From Hominenteromicrobium sp900549945 (GTDB lineage Bacteria; Bacillota; Clostridia; Oscillospirales; Acutalibacteraceae), in the NCBI GenBank assembly GCA_902472305.1, contig CABRNK010000029.1:1-27111 (forward strand): a DNA stretch of 27,111 nucleotides, in the 5' to 3' direction. Each line of letters starts with the position of its first letter. The first letter of the stretch is position 1. Shown in pieces: positions 1 through 7,322 of this stretch. The notes under the pieces are model-generated. The model searched no databases and was not told where the DNA came from. It was given only the letters and a program-made list of their open reading frames with translations. A program made the translations under genes and the position numbers.

Positions 1-56
1 TCCGCCTTTTCACGGCGTATACCCGCTTATTGAACAAACAATATTTTTACTGGCAT

Positions 57-107
57 AACAAATAAATCCGAACCCATTGCCAATCGGCACAAGGTTCGGA
101 TTTATTC
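57..107 (-). terminator. Terminator of tmRNA gene
   Basis: A perfect 14-bp stem (61-74 with 93-106) is followed on the minus strand by a T-rich run, and lies directly beyond the CCA end of tmRNA. The loop holds a second small inverted repeat (GCC/GGC). This fits an intrinsic terminator for ssrA. Bases 1-56 hold nothing I can assign. Confidence 0.75.
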
Positions 108-111
108 GCTC

Positions 112-459
112 TGGTGGAGATGGCGGGAGTCGAACCCGCGTCCGAAAGTCAGTTACCGGGGCTTTCTACGAGTGTAGCCGGTCGTTTGGAATTCCCGCCG
201 TGCAGCGCCGATCGGCAGGCTCTGCACTTTGGTAGCCTTTAATCCGTGACAGGGGTAAAGGCGTAGCCCTGTACACGTTCACCGCTAATCGACGCTCTTA
301 TCCCGCCCGCGGTACTGCGGGTAAGAACGGCTGCTTAATTAAGCAGCAACAGCAACAGTATTGTTGTCGTTTAATTTTAAGTTTGCAGGTTTTATAGCGG
401 GCCCGCACCGCTACTCGCTTACCAGGGCTTCCAACCCCCGTCGAAACCTTTACATCCCC
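112..459 (-). ncRNA. ssrA: tmRNA (transfer-messenger RNA)
   Basis: This RNA rescues ribosomes stalled on broken mRNAs and adds a degradation tag to the unfinished protein. The 3' end carries a T-arm and TCTCCACCA with the CCA encoded. The 5' end starts GGGGATGTAAAGG, and GGGGATG pairs with CATCTCC near the 3' end to close the acceptor stem. The tag reading frame runs from 386 down to 342 with TAA at 341-339 and encodes ANLKLNDNNTVAVAA, which ends in the hydrophobic AA expected for protease recognition. It is a one-piece tmRNA of about 348 nt. It sits 25 nt after smpB, whose product binds it, so the two parts of the rescue system are adjacent. Confidence 0.96.
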
Positions 460-463
460 ATAT

Positions 464-484
464 AAAAGCGGAAAACCCGCTTTT
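464..484 (-). terminator. Hairpin between smpB and ssrA
   Basis: A perfect 8-bp stem (464-471 with 477-484) with a 5-nt loop is preceded by A residues and followed on the minus strand by TTTTATAT, which looks like an intrinsic terminator. It overlaps the first base of the smpB stop region and ends 5 nt before the mature tmRNA 5' end. It could terminate part of the smpB transcription, or be part of the tmRNA precursor leader that is trimmed off. Confidence 0.55.
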
Positions 485-948
485 TATCTGTTTCTTTCCT
501 TGATCGCGCGATCTATATCGCGCTTGGCGTCGCGCTCAGCCATGTCGGCGCGCTTATCGTAAAGTTTTTTACCCTTACACAAACCGACCTGCACCTTGAC
601 GCGAGAACCTTTAAAATACATCGAAAGCGGGATCAGGGAATACCCCGTCACCTTCGAAAGCCCGAGCAGCCGCATGATCTCGCGCTTGTGCATCAGCAGG
701 CGGCGCACACGCATCGGATCGCGATTAAAAATATTCCCCTGCTCGTACGCGCTGATATGGCAGCCGTTCAGGAGCATTTCCCCATCCACGACGGAGCACC
801 ACGCATCCTTCAGGTTGCAGCGCCCCTGCCGCAGGGATTTGACCTCGGTGCCGAAGAGCTCGATGCCGGCCTCGAGGCTTTCCTCCACAAAGTAGTCGTG
901 GTAAGCCTTTTTGTTCTGCGCAATCGTTCTGTTTTCTGTTTTTGCCAC
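484..948 (-). CDS. smpB: SsrA-binding protein SmpB
   Basis: SmpB binds the tRNA-like part of tmRNA and brings it to the empty A site of stalled ribosomes. The 154-residue protein has the family hallmarks: N-terminal RTIAQNKKAYHDYFVEE, then GIELFGTEVKSLR near residues 28-40, a beta-barrel with GCHISAYEQGN, and a basic C-terminal tail (GKKLYDKRADMAERDAKRDI) that enters the mRNA channel in known structures. Length is normal for the family. The start is GTG at 948 with GGAGGTGAGCCT just before it. It has its own strong promoter upstream and is followed at once by ssrA, so the pair is probably made together. Confidence 0.97.
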   Translation of the reverse strand: MAKTENRTIAQNKKAYHDYFVEESLEAGIELFGTEVKSLRQGRCNLKDAWCSVVDGEMLLNGCHISAYEQGNIFNRDPMRVRRLLMHKREIMRLLGLSKVTGYSLIPLSMYFKGSRVKVQVGLCKGKKLYDKRADMAERDAKRDIDRAIKERNR

Positions 949-984
949 AGGCTCACCTCCGCTTTCCCCGTGTATCAGGATTTC

Positions 985-1013
985 ACTATACTACAAAAAT
1001 GCAGCGCTGTCAA
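985..1013 (-). promoter_or_regulatory. Promoter of smpB-ssrA
   Basis: On the minus strand TTGACA (1013-1008), a 17-bp spacer and TATAGT (990-985) form a near-consensus housekeeping sigma promoter. The expected start point is about 978, some 30 nt before the GTG of smpB. No terminator is visible between recR and this promoter, so read-through from recR is possible. Confidence 0.8.
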
Positions 1014-1027
1014 CCGAATTTCGTCGA

Positions 1028-1630
1028 TCAAAGCTCCTGCCGGCCCTCAATCGCACGCGAAAGCGTGACCTCATCCGCATATTCCAGATCGCCGCCGACC
1101 GGAATGCCGTAAGCAAGGCGCGTCACACGGATACCGAGCGGCTTTAAAAGCCGGGAGATATACATTGCGGTCGCCTCTCCCTCCACCGTCGGGTTCGTCG
1201 CCATGATGACCTCCTGCACTGTGCCGTCCTGCACACGCTTCAAAAGCTCCTTGATCTTGAGCTGATCCGGTCCAATCCCGCCGAGCGGAGAAATCGCGCC
1301 GTGCAGCACATGATACGTCGCGTTGAATTCATTCGTGCGCTCCAGTGCAAAGACGTCGCGCGGGTCCTCGACAACGCAGATGATCGATTTATCTCGATTT
1401 TCGCTGCGGCAGACCGGGCAAAGCTCCCCGTCCGTCAGGTTGCAGCACACCGCACAGTAGTGGATATTCTCGTGCGCATCGAGGATTGCCTGCGCAAAGC
1501 TCTGCGCCTCCTCCTTGCTGAGGCCCAGTACGTGGTACGCAATGCGCTGCGCAGACTTATGGCCGATGCTCGGCAGGCTTTCGAATTTATCGACAAGCCG
1601 CTCCAGCGGCGGAACATGATAGCCGGACAT
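1028..1630 (-). CDS. recR: Recombination mediator protein RecR
   Basis: RecR works with RecO (and RecF) to load RecA on gapped DNA during repair. The 200-residue protein has every expected part: an N-terminal helix-hairpin-helix with LPSIGHKSAQR (residues 19-29), a zinc finger with Cys59, Cys62, Cys71 and Cys74, and a Toprim domain with VVEDPRDV around Glu88 and TNPTVEGEATA at 145-155. The C-terminal GIPVGGDLEYAD is also typical. The ATG lies one base after the stop of the YbaB-like gene (TGATATG), so the two are almost certainly translationally coupled, in the classical dnaX-ybaB-recR order. Confidence 0.97.
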   Translation of the reverse strand: MSGYHVPPLERLVDKFESLPSIGHKSAQRIAYHVLGLSKEEAQSFAQAILDAHENIHYCAVCCNLTDGELCPVCRSENRDKSIICVVEDPRDVFALERTNEFNATYHVLHGAISPLGGIGPDQLKIKELLKRVQDGTVQEVIMATNPTVEGEATAMYISRLLKPLGIRVTRLAYGIPVGGDLEYADEVTLSRAIEGRQEL

Positions 1631-1631
1631 A

Positions 1632-1982
1632 TCAGAACATCCCCGGAATGCTCATGCCGCCCGAAAGCGCGCCGAGCTTCTCTTCCTTTTCCGCCGCTGC
1701 AGCGCGCAGCGCCTCGTTGGCCGCCGCCGTGACGAGATCGCCGAGCATTTCCGCGTCGTCCGGGTCGATGACCTCGGGCTTGATGTCGATGGCCTTGATC
1801 TCCATCTTACCGGTCACGGTGACCGAAACTGCCCCGCCGCCGGAGGTAGCGGTGTATTCCTTAGCCTCCAGCTCTGCTGTGATTTCCTCCATCTTCTCCT
1901 GCATCTTCTGTGCCTGACGGGCAAGCTGCTGCAAATTCGCGGCGCCGCCGCCCCCCATACCCTGCGGTAAACGTGCTTTCAT
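1632..1982 (-). CDS. YbaB/EbfC family nucleoid-associated protein
   Basis: A small 116-residue DNA-binding protein of the YbaB/EbfC family, whose members form dimers, bind DNA and may organise the nucleoid. Visible features are a Gly-rich N-terminus, a coiled-coil helix (LQQLARQAQKMQEKMEE, about residues 18-34), a beta region (GGGAVSVTVTGKMEIKAIDI) and DLVTAAANEAL in the C-terminal helix. Residues DPDDAEMLGDL match the family pattern. The ribosome binding site AAGGGG stands 10 nt before the ATG. It sits between dnaX and recR as in many bacteria, where it is often linked to recombination repair, though its exact role is unclear. Confidence 0.94.
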   Translation of the reverse strand: MKARLPQGMGGGGAANLQQLARQAQKMQEKMEEITAELEAKEYTATSGGGAVSVTVTGKMEIKAIDIKPEVIDPDDAEMLGDLVTAAANEALRAAAAEKEEKLGALSGGMSIPGMF

Positions 1983-2006
1983 CGTACAAAACCCCTTGTT
2001 TCAGAT

Positions 2007-3617
2007 TTATTTTTCTTCGATTTCGACGCCTGCCTCCCGCATGTCGCGGATAAAGCTGTCGAGCGCATTCTGCGGCTTTTGACTGCCGCCCGCCGCTTCT
2101 GCCGGCGGCTTATATGGGCCGAGCTTGTAGACACGGCCTGTCACCTGCTGGATCGCCTCGCGCATTTTATCGCGCTGGCTGGCCCGCTTCAAGAGATCGA
2201 ACGCGATCTGCGGCGCCTCGATCAGCATATATTCGCCGTTCACATAGGCCGAGGAGCCGTTGAACGCAGCCGCCACGGAGTGCGAATAATTTTTCATGAC
2301 CGCGATAATGTCCGGCCATGCGTCGAACGGCTCCGCCTTTTCGGAGAGCGCCTCGGTGGACGCCGTACCGCTGCGCGGCGCAGGCTTTTCCGCCGCTTCG
2401 GCCTTGACGGTAAGCTCCGGCGGCATCGCCGGCACGGTAACCACCGGCTCCGGAGACGGCACCGCAGCCCGCCGCAGCCCGCCGCCCCGCTCCAGTGCCT
2501 CGATGCGCCGCAGAAGCGCTTCCGGCGATGTATCTAATTCCGGTGAGCAGAGCCGGATAAATGTCATCTCGAGCTCCGTCCGCTTATCCGCCGCCTTCAT
2601 TCTGGAAAGCGCGAGTTGGAATGCATCCAAGCTGTGCAGGATCGCCGAAAGGTCCATGGAAACCGCGAGCTTCGTCATGCGCTCCAGCTCCTCGCCGACC
2701 GCATTGACGATCCCGCTCGCATCTTTCATCGTTTTGATCAGCATCAGGTTGCGAAAATACCCGGCCAGCTCCTCGCAAAGCCGCCCCATATCCTTCGAGC
2801 CCTTGTAGAGCACGTCGATCTTCTCGAGCGCGCCGGAACGGTCGTGCTCGTGGATGCACTGTGCGAGCGACTCCAGATGCCCGCGGCCGGCGAGCCCCGC
2901 CGTCTCCGCCACGAGCGCATAACTGACCGTGCCCGTACTGCGGCCGATGCACTGGTCGAGGATGGAAAGCGCATCGCGCATGCCGCCGTCCGCCGTGACC
3001 GCGATCAGCATTGCAGCGTCGCGGTCGATCTCCACGTGCTCCTTTTCGCAGACGAGTTCGAGCCGCTCGGCAATGTCCTCCGGGGCGATGCGCCGGAAGT
3101 CAAACCGCTGGCAGCGGGAGAGGATCGTCGGCAGCAGCTTATGTACCTCGGTTGTCGCGAGGATAAAAATCACGTGTGCGGGCGGCTCCTCCAGCGTCTT
3201 TAAAAGCGCGTTGAACGCCGCAACCGAAAGCATATGCACCTCGTCGATGATGTAGACGCGGTACTTGGCGTTCGCCGGCGTGAAATTCGACTCCTCGATC
3301 AGTGCGCGGATGCTGTCGACGCCGTTGTTGCTCGCGGCGTCGATCTCCACGACGTCGAGGATCGAGCCGTCGTCCAAGCCGCGGCAAACCGGGCAGGCGC
3401 CGCACGGGTCGCCGTCCTGCGGGTCGAGGCAGTTGACCGCCTTTGCAAGGATCTTCGCACAGGTCGTCTTGCCGGTTCCGCGCGAGCCCGTAAACAAATA
3501 GGCGTGCGAAATGCGGCCCGCCATCAGCTCGTTCTTCAGTGTGACGGTCACCTGCGGCTGGCCAACGACGTCGGCGAACAGCTGCGGCCGGTATTTTCTG
3601 TACAGCGCCTTATACAT
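2007..3617 (-). CDS. dnaX: DNA polymerase III gamma/tau subunit
   Basis: This is the clamp-loader ATPase and organiser of the replicative polymerase. The frame is open to 3794, but the real start is ATG 3617 (536 residues): it opens with MYKALYRKYRPQLF as in the whole family, it has GGGAGGG before it, and the upstream 59 codons lie inside the SRP RNA. Walker A is GSRGTGKT (44-51), the zinc module uses Cys63, Cys72, Cys75 and Cys78, Walker B is IIDEVH (123-128), and the SRC arginine-finger motif is at 167-169. The C-terminal third is Ala/Pro-rich, then a folded tau-type tail. I see no obvious slippery run for making a shorter gamma form. Confidence 0.97.
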   Translation of the reverse strand: MYKALYRKYRPQLFADVVGQPQVTVTLKNELMAGRISHAYLFTGSRGTGKTTCAKILAKAVNCLDPQDGDPCGACPVCRGLDDGSILDVVEIDAASNNGVDSIRALIEESNFTPANAKYRVYIIDEVHMLSVAAFNALLKTLEEPPAHVIFILATTEVHKLLPTILSRCQRFDFRRIAPEDIAERLELVCEKEHVEIDRDAAMLIAVTADGGMRDALSILDQCIGRSTGTVSYALVAETAGLAGRGHLESLAQCIHEHDRSGALEKIDVLYKGSKDMGRLCEELAGYFRNLMLIKTMKDASGIVNAVGEELERMTKLAVSMDLSAILHSLDAFQLALSRMKAADKRTELEMTFIRLCSPELDTSPEALLRRIEALERGGGLRRAAVPSPEPVVTVPAMPPELTVKAEAAEKPAPRSGTASTEALSEKAEPFDAWPDIIAVMKNYSHSVAAAFNGSSAYVNGEYMLIEAPQIAFDLLKRASQRDKMREAIQQVTGRVYKLGPYKPPAEAAGGSQKPQNALDSFIRDMREAGVEIEEK

Positions 3618-3653
3618 GCGGCACCCTCCCTTCCCCACGCTCCATAAACCAAA

Positions 3654-3814
3654 AGCAAGGCGGCCATTCGTGGAATATGTGAACGGACAGGCGACCTGCA
3701 TCGCACCAGACGATCCGCTTAATGCTGCTCGGTCCCCCGCCTGACATGGTTCACGGTGTCTCGCCGCGCAGACCTGTCCGCTCGCATATTCCACGGTTTC
3801 TCAACCGTCTTGCT
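3654..3814 (-). ncRNA. ffs: Signal recognition particle RNA (SRP RNA)
   Basis: SRP RNA joins Ffh to target membrane and secreted proteins. The conserved tip reads GTGAACCATGTCAGG, CGGGGGACCG, then AGCAGCATTAAGCGGA on the minus strand, matching the bacterial SRP domain IV with a GGGA tetraloop. Long flanking arms pair: GTGGAATATG with CATATTCCAC, and CGGACAGG with CCTGTCCG. The outermost helix AGCAAG/CTTGCT sets the limits used here. A GAGA-capped hairpin (GGTT/AACC) lies in the 5' arm. The true 5' end may be nearer 3850, the start predicted by the upstream promoter. Its place just before dnaX is the same as in Bacillus subtilis. Confidence 0.88.
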
Positions 3815-3856
3815 CTCTTTGATTGATCTATAGCGCACGTTTTCTCGTGCTCAAAT

Positions 3857-3885
3857 ATTATACACGCTTTTTTAAAAAAAGGCAA
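3857..3885 (-). promoter_or_regulatory. Promoter of SRP RNA-dnaX operon
   Basis: On the minus strand TTGCCT (3885-3880), exactly 17 bp and TATAAT (3862-3857) make a strong housekeeping promoter. Transcription should begin near 3850. The early transcript could form a small hairpin (GCACG/CGTGC at about 3835-3850) before the SRP RNA body. dnaX, the YbaB-like gene and recR are probably read from it too. Confidence 0.8.
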
Positions 3886-3896
3886 GCATTATTTCA

Positions 3897-3929
3897 GCGC
3901 CTGCGGAAAAGTCAAAATTCCGTGGGCGC
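3897..3929 (-). terminator. Possible terminator of sugar-transport operon
   Basis: Inverted repeats GCGCC/GGCGC and CGGAA/TTCCG, separated by a symmetric 2-nt mismatch, form a hairpin about 20 nt past the stop of the membrane protein gene. The T-run follows only about 15 nt later, so termination would be weak or depend on that later run. Confidence 0.4.
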
Positions 3930-3950
3930 TGTGCCTTCGGCGGGCGTCTA

Positions 3951-5003
3951 TCACCACGCCGCGTGTCTCGGCTTCGGTCTTGAGCGGCGCTTATCCAGCC
4001 AGCTTCCGAATACAATCTTCCCCACAGATATAAGAATCCCTGCCAGCACAATCAGCCCGGCCAGCACCATGCGGCCCTGCGCAAAGCGAATGGCGTCTGC
4101 CGCCGCGGCGCTTCCGTTCTGCGCCAGATCACGAAGTGCGGAAAAGAGCGCGGAAAACGTCTCCGCGTAATGCGCGAAATCCGTTATCCGGCTGCGCGGC
4201 AGGAGCGACGACGGCAGATCCACCGCATACAAAATCAGCTGAATGCCGGCCAGTGCGGCAGCCGCCAAAGCGCCGTTTACAAGCAGGAGGCGCCGGTTCT
4301 TTTTCATATCGCGCGACAGCTTACAGCAGCGCGCCCAGATCGCCACGGAGAAAAAGAGAACCGCGAGCAGCAGCGCCGCCAAAAGCAGATTGCTCATAAA
4401 CCAGTACAGATCGTTCAGGCTGTAAAACGAGCTGTCCGGCCCCAGCGTGTAGTAATCCGGATCCTTCGGCGCCTGCAAATACAGGCGGGCGCGGTTCTCC
4501 ATGAAGGGATAATCCGCGCCGGGCGCGGCGAGCAGCAGCGCCGTATCCGTCTGCGTCTCAACAAACATGCCGTCCGCGGCTATGCTGTACGCCGGAACGC
4601 CGCCCGGGTAGACCGCCACGAGCGCGTCGTCCATAAACAGATACGGCTCCTCGCGGATCTGCACCAGCGCGCCCGGCTCCGGGGTGTTCGCCGCATAAAG
4701 GATGTAGCCGCCGGCATTCTTGATTTCCACCCGCTCCCCCATCAGGGTGTAGCCCCCGGCCGGAACCTCATAAACGCGCTGTCCGGTTTCCCAGCCGAAG
4801 CCCTCGAAGGTCGTGTACAGGTGCATGCCCGTTTCGTCGCAGAAAAGCGCATCCGCCGAGATCGTCGTCCCCGGCAGGGGCGCGTTGATCTCTTGGATTT
4901 CAACCATCGGCGTCATCAGCCTTTCGACGCGCGCGGAGACGAACGTGCTCACGGTAAGAAGCCAGAACAGGAGAGAAAACACACACAGCGCCCTGCGCTT
5001 CAT
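3951..5003 (-). CDS. Unrecognised four-helix membrane protein in sugar ABC operon
   Basis: I do not recognise the family. The 350-residue protein has an N-terminal signal anchor (about 5-24), an outside domain of about 175 residues rich in beta-type segments, Gly and aromatic residues, then three membrane helices near 203-224, 238-261 and 312-332 and a basic C-terminus (KRRSRPKPRH). The loop at 228-238 is basic, so is likely cytoplasmic. It follows the second permease with the stop TAA touching its ATG (TAAATG) and GGAGGTGAAATAA as ribosome site, which places it in the transport operon. It is too unlike known binding proteins to replace one with confidence; it could be a sensor, scaffold or accessory subunit. 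Confidence 0.85.
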   Translation of the reverse strand: MKRRALCVFSLLFWLLTVSTFVSARVERLMTPMVEIQEINAPLPGTTISADALFCDETGMHLYTTFEGFGWETGQRVYEVPAGGYTLMGERVEIKNAGGYILYAANTPEPGALVQIREEPYLFMDDALVAVYPGGVPAYSIAADGMFVETQTDTALLLAAPGADYPFMENRARLYLQAPKDPDYYTLGPDSSFYSLNDLYWFMSNLLLAALLLAVLFFSVAIWARCCKLSRDMKKNRRLLLVNGALAAAALAGIQLILYAVDLPSSLLPRSRITDFAHYAETFSALFSALRDLAQNGSAAAADAIRFAQGRMVLAGLIVLAGILISVGKIVFGSWLDKRRSRPKPRHAAW

Positions 5004-5777
5004 TTATTTCACCTCCGCAAGGACAATTCCCTCTACAAGCTCTTTGTTGAAGTAGGTGAACAGGAACAAGGCCGGCAGCACGACGAGAACGCAGCAGACG
5101 AGATGCACTGTTGTATCGGCCGGCGGCGTATACGCCAGCGCGACGGAAATCGGGTACTGTCCGAAATCCTTGAGGTACGCGATCGGCTGCTCGACCATAT
5201 TCCAAGCATCCAAAAAGGACAGCAGAAAGACGCAAACCATGCCGCTCTTGTTCATCGGGACGGCGACCAGCGCCAAAACGCGCGGCACGCCGCAGCCGTC
5301 CAGCATAGCGGCGTCAATCACGGATTCGGAAATGGATTTAAAGCTCTGCGTGAGGATGAAGGTGCCGAGCGGAATGAAAACGGAGGGCAGAATCAGCGCG
5401 GCATACGTGTCGATCAGGCGCAGGTTCGTGAGCATGAGATAGTTCGGGATCAGCATCACCTGTACGGGCAGCGTCATGAGAATCATCATCAAGAAAAAGA
5501 GCAGACTTCTGCCGGGAAACCTATACTTCGCAAAGCCGTAGCCGGCCAGCACAGAAATCAGGAGCTGCCCCGCAGCGATGCAGAGGGCCATCCCCATGCT
5601 CTTCCAAAAGCGGAACAGATACTGCGGCGTGCCGAGGAACACCTCGTAATATGGCTGGAGGGTGACGCCCGTACCGGTCCAGAAGCTGCGCAGCAGCACG
5701 TAAACAAACGGGAGCACGCAGAGCACCGCCAGCAGCAGCGAAACGGCGCCGAAGAAAAGGGCACGCATCTTTTTCAT
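5004..5777 (-). CDS. Carbohydrate ABC transporter permease (MalG type)
   Basis: One of two membrane subunits of a carbohydrate uptake ABC transporter. The 257-residue protein has six hydrophobic helices and the cytoplasmic EAA loop at about 151-176 (ESVIDAAMLDGCGVPRVLAL), which docks on the ATPase. It ends with VEGIVLAEVK, close to the family's usual GIxxGxVKG tail. The start ATG overlaps the previous permease's stop (ATGA) and has GGAGG 10 nt before it. No ATPase gene is nearby; in many Firmicutes a shared MsmK-type ATPase encoded elsewhere serves such permeases. The substrate cannot be told from the sequence. Confidence 0.94.
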   Translation of the reverse strand: MKKMRALFFGAVSLLLAVLCVLPFVYVLLRSFWTGTGVTLQPYYEVFLGTPQYLFRFWKSMGMALCIAAGQLLISVLAGYGFAKYRFPGRSLLFFLMMILMTLPVQVMLIPNYLMLTNLRLIDTYAALILPSVFIPLGTFILTQSFKSISESVIDAAMLDGCGVPRVLALVAVPMNKSGMVCVFLLSFLDAWNMVEQPIAYLKDFGQYPISVALAYTPPADTTVHLVCCVLVVLPALFLFTYFNKELVEGIVLAEVK

Positions 5778-6628
5778 TCGCGGAATGCCTCCTTCTTGCT
5801 GACAAAGGCGTAAAACACACCGAAAAACACGATGATAATGACAAGAAGCAGCACGGAAGCCACGGCGACCTTCGGGTAATTCAGGTTGCCGAAGCTGTTG
5901 TTGATAAAATGTTGCAGCATGTAGAGCGCATCCACGGGGTGCTCCCCGCCGATCAGGAAAATTTCACGGAAGCACTTGAACGCGTTGATCACCGAAAATA
6001 TCGCGGCGAAAAACACGGAGTACCACATCTGCGGCGTCGTGATATAGCGGAATTTCTGTATGCCGGAGGCGCCGTCCAGATCCGCCGATTCATATTGCTC
6101 GCCCGGAATCGTGACAAGTCCCGCAAGGAGCAAGATCACACTGTAGCCGGTGCTTTTCCAAAGGTACATTCCAATGAGGATCCAAAACGCCTGCGGGCCG
6201 CGAAGCCATGACTGCACGGGAAGCCCGAGCGCCGCAAGCACCTCGTTTGCAAGGCCGCTCTCTGAAAAAAGCAGGTTGATGAGCAAGACCGTTCCGGCCA
6301 CCGGCATGATGTACGGGAACAGAAAGACGGATTTAAGCAGCTTGTGCCGGTCCACCTGATGCTGCAAAAGCAGCGCGATCAGGTAGGAAACCAGCATAAT
6401 AAGCGGCACGCCCACGGCGAGGAACAGCATGGAATTGCCGAAAGCCCGCGCGAACGCCTCGCTGCCGATGACCTCCATATAGTTTTCCAGCCCCACAAAC
6501 TGCGCCGAGCGCCCGCTGCCGCGCAGAAAGGAGTGCCGCAGAATGAGGGCAAACGGGACGATGTAGAAAAGCACGCACCCCGCCATCAGCGGCGCAATCA
6601 AGATATAGGCGTGGTAGGTTTTGCGCAT
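5774..6628 (-). CDS. Carbohydrate ABC transporter permease (MalF/UgpA type)
   Basis: First membrane subunit of the carbohydrate importer. The frame extends to 6649, but ATG 6628 (284 residues) is favoured because GGGGGAGGG stands about 9 nt before it and the protein then opens MRKTYHAYILIAPL, as usual in this family. Six helices are visible, with VGLENY at 46-51, PYIMPV at 105-110 and the EAA loop at about 177-199 (GEQYESADLDGASGIQKFRY). It overlaps the MalG-type permease by 4 nt. Directly before it lies only a damaged binding-protein gene, so it is unclear which promoter or binding protein now serves this pair. Confidence 0.93.
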   Translation of the reverse strand: MRKTYHAYILIAPLMAGCVLFYIVPFALILRHSFLRGSGRSAQFVGLENYMEVIGSEAFARAFGNSMLFLAVGVPLIMLVSYLIALLLQHQVDRHKLLKSVFLFPYIMPVAGTVLLINLLFSESGLANEVLAALGLPVQSWLRGPQAFWILIGMYLWKSTGYSVILLLAGLVTIPGEQYESADLDGASGIQKFRYITTPQMWYSVFFAAIFSVINAFKCFREIFLIGGEHPVDALYMLQHFINNSFGNLNYPKVAVASVLLLVIIIVFFGVFYAFVSKKEAFRE

Positions 6629-6666
6629 AAGCAGCCATCCCTCCCCCATTTCGGCAAAGTGTCCTT

Positions 6667-7170
6667 TTACTCGCTGAGCATTTGCTTCAGCGTCCCGTAG
6701 GTCTCATGCACAGCATCCTTCAGTGCCCGTTCGGGTATCTCTTTCCCCTCATATGTATAATCAAGATACAGGGTAGTATACAAGCCATTCAGCGATCGCA
6801 CCAACGCATTATCAAAAGAGACATTTGTAATTTGATGCCGCACGCCAGAGAGCGTTTCAAAGTTTTCATCCGTAAAAAAGAATCCATTTTTTTGCTGCGG
6901 AAATTCTGCCGACAAAACATCCTCATGTATGGGAAGGCCATAATCTTGCCCCATCACATAGAACATTTTTAAATTCTGCTGTATGTCTACACGCATCAGA
7001 TAATCTACAACGAAAAAGGCTTCTTCAGCGTGCTTTGTGTTTCGATTGATCCCTGTATACACCTCTGCAGTAGCCGTCACGTCTCCATCCATGGAATAAA
7101 CCGGAATCATCGTCATCAAATCGTTTTTACATATAGGGTATTTCTCCGAACTCTGTTCATCAAATATCAA
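6667..7170 (-). pseudogene. Decayed solute-binding protein, C-terminal remnant
   Basis: The 167 codons match only the C-terminal part of a sugar ABC solute-binding protein: YPICKNDLMTMIPVYSMDG, then ATAEVYTGINRNTKHAEEAF and VVDYLMR followed by GLPIHEDVL resemble the last third of family 1 binding proteins. There is no signal peptide or lipobox, and the only start is a TTG without a ribosome site. A stop lies just upstream in frame. Another frame at 7163-7273 stays open for 37 codons and could be its frameshifted continuation. The region is visibly poorer in GC than its neighbours. It stands where an intact binding-protein gene would precede the two permeases. Most likely a truncated gene, now non-functional. 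Confidence 0.7.
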
Positions 7171-7256
7171 TTAATCCGTTGATATCCTGCCTGCTCAAAG
7201 AGCAAATCGTCGGCAAATAGATGTCAAACCAACTTTCATTGAATATTACAGCAAAT

Positions 7257-7285
7257 TTGATTCCGTATTTAAACTATTGTATAAT
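7257..7285 (+). promoter_or_regulatory. Promoter of GNAT gene
   Basis: TTGATT (7257-7262), a 17-bp spacer and TATAAT (7280-7285) form a good housekeeping promoter with a start expected near 7292, about 30 nt before the GNAT start codon. It lies inside the AT-rich stretch beside the binding-protein remnant. Confidence 0.75.
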
Positions 7286-7322
7286 CTTTGTAAAATCCAC
7301 TCAGATAAAAGGAAGTCTTTCT

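Noticed and set aside
3618..3794. 59-codon N-terminal extension of dnaX
   Set aside because: It lies inside the SRP RNA, while ATG 3617 has a good ribosome site and the family's standard N-terminus.
4170..5813. 547-codon plus-strand open frame
   Set aside because: It is antisense to two genes with clear family motifs, has Arg/Gln/His-rich low-complexity content and no ribosome site; it is a GC-driven shadow.
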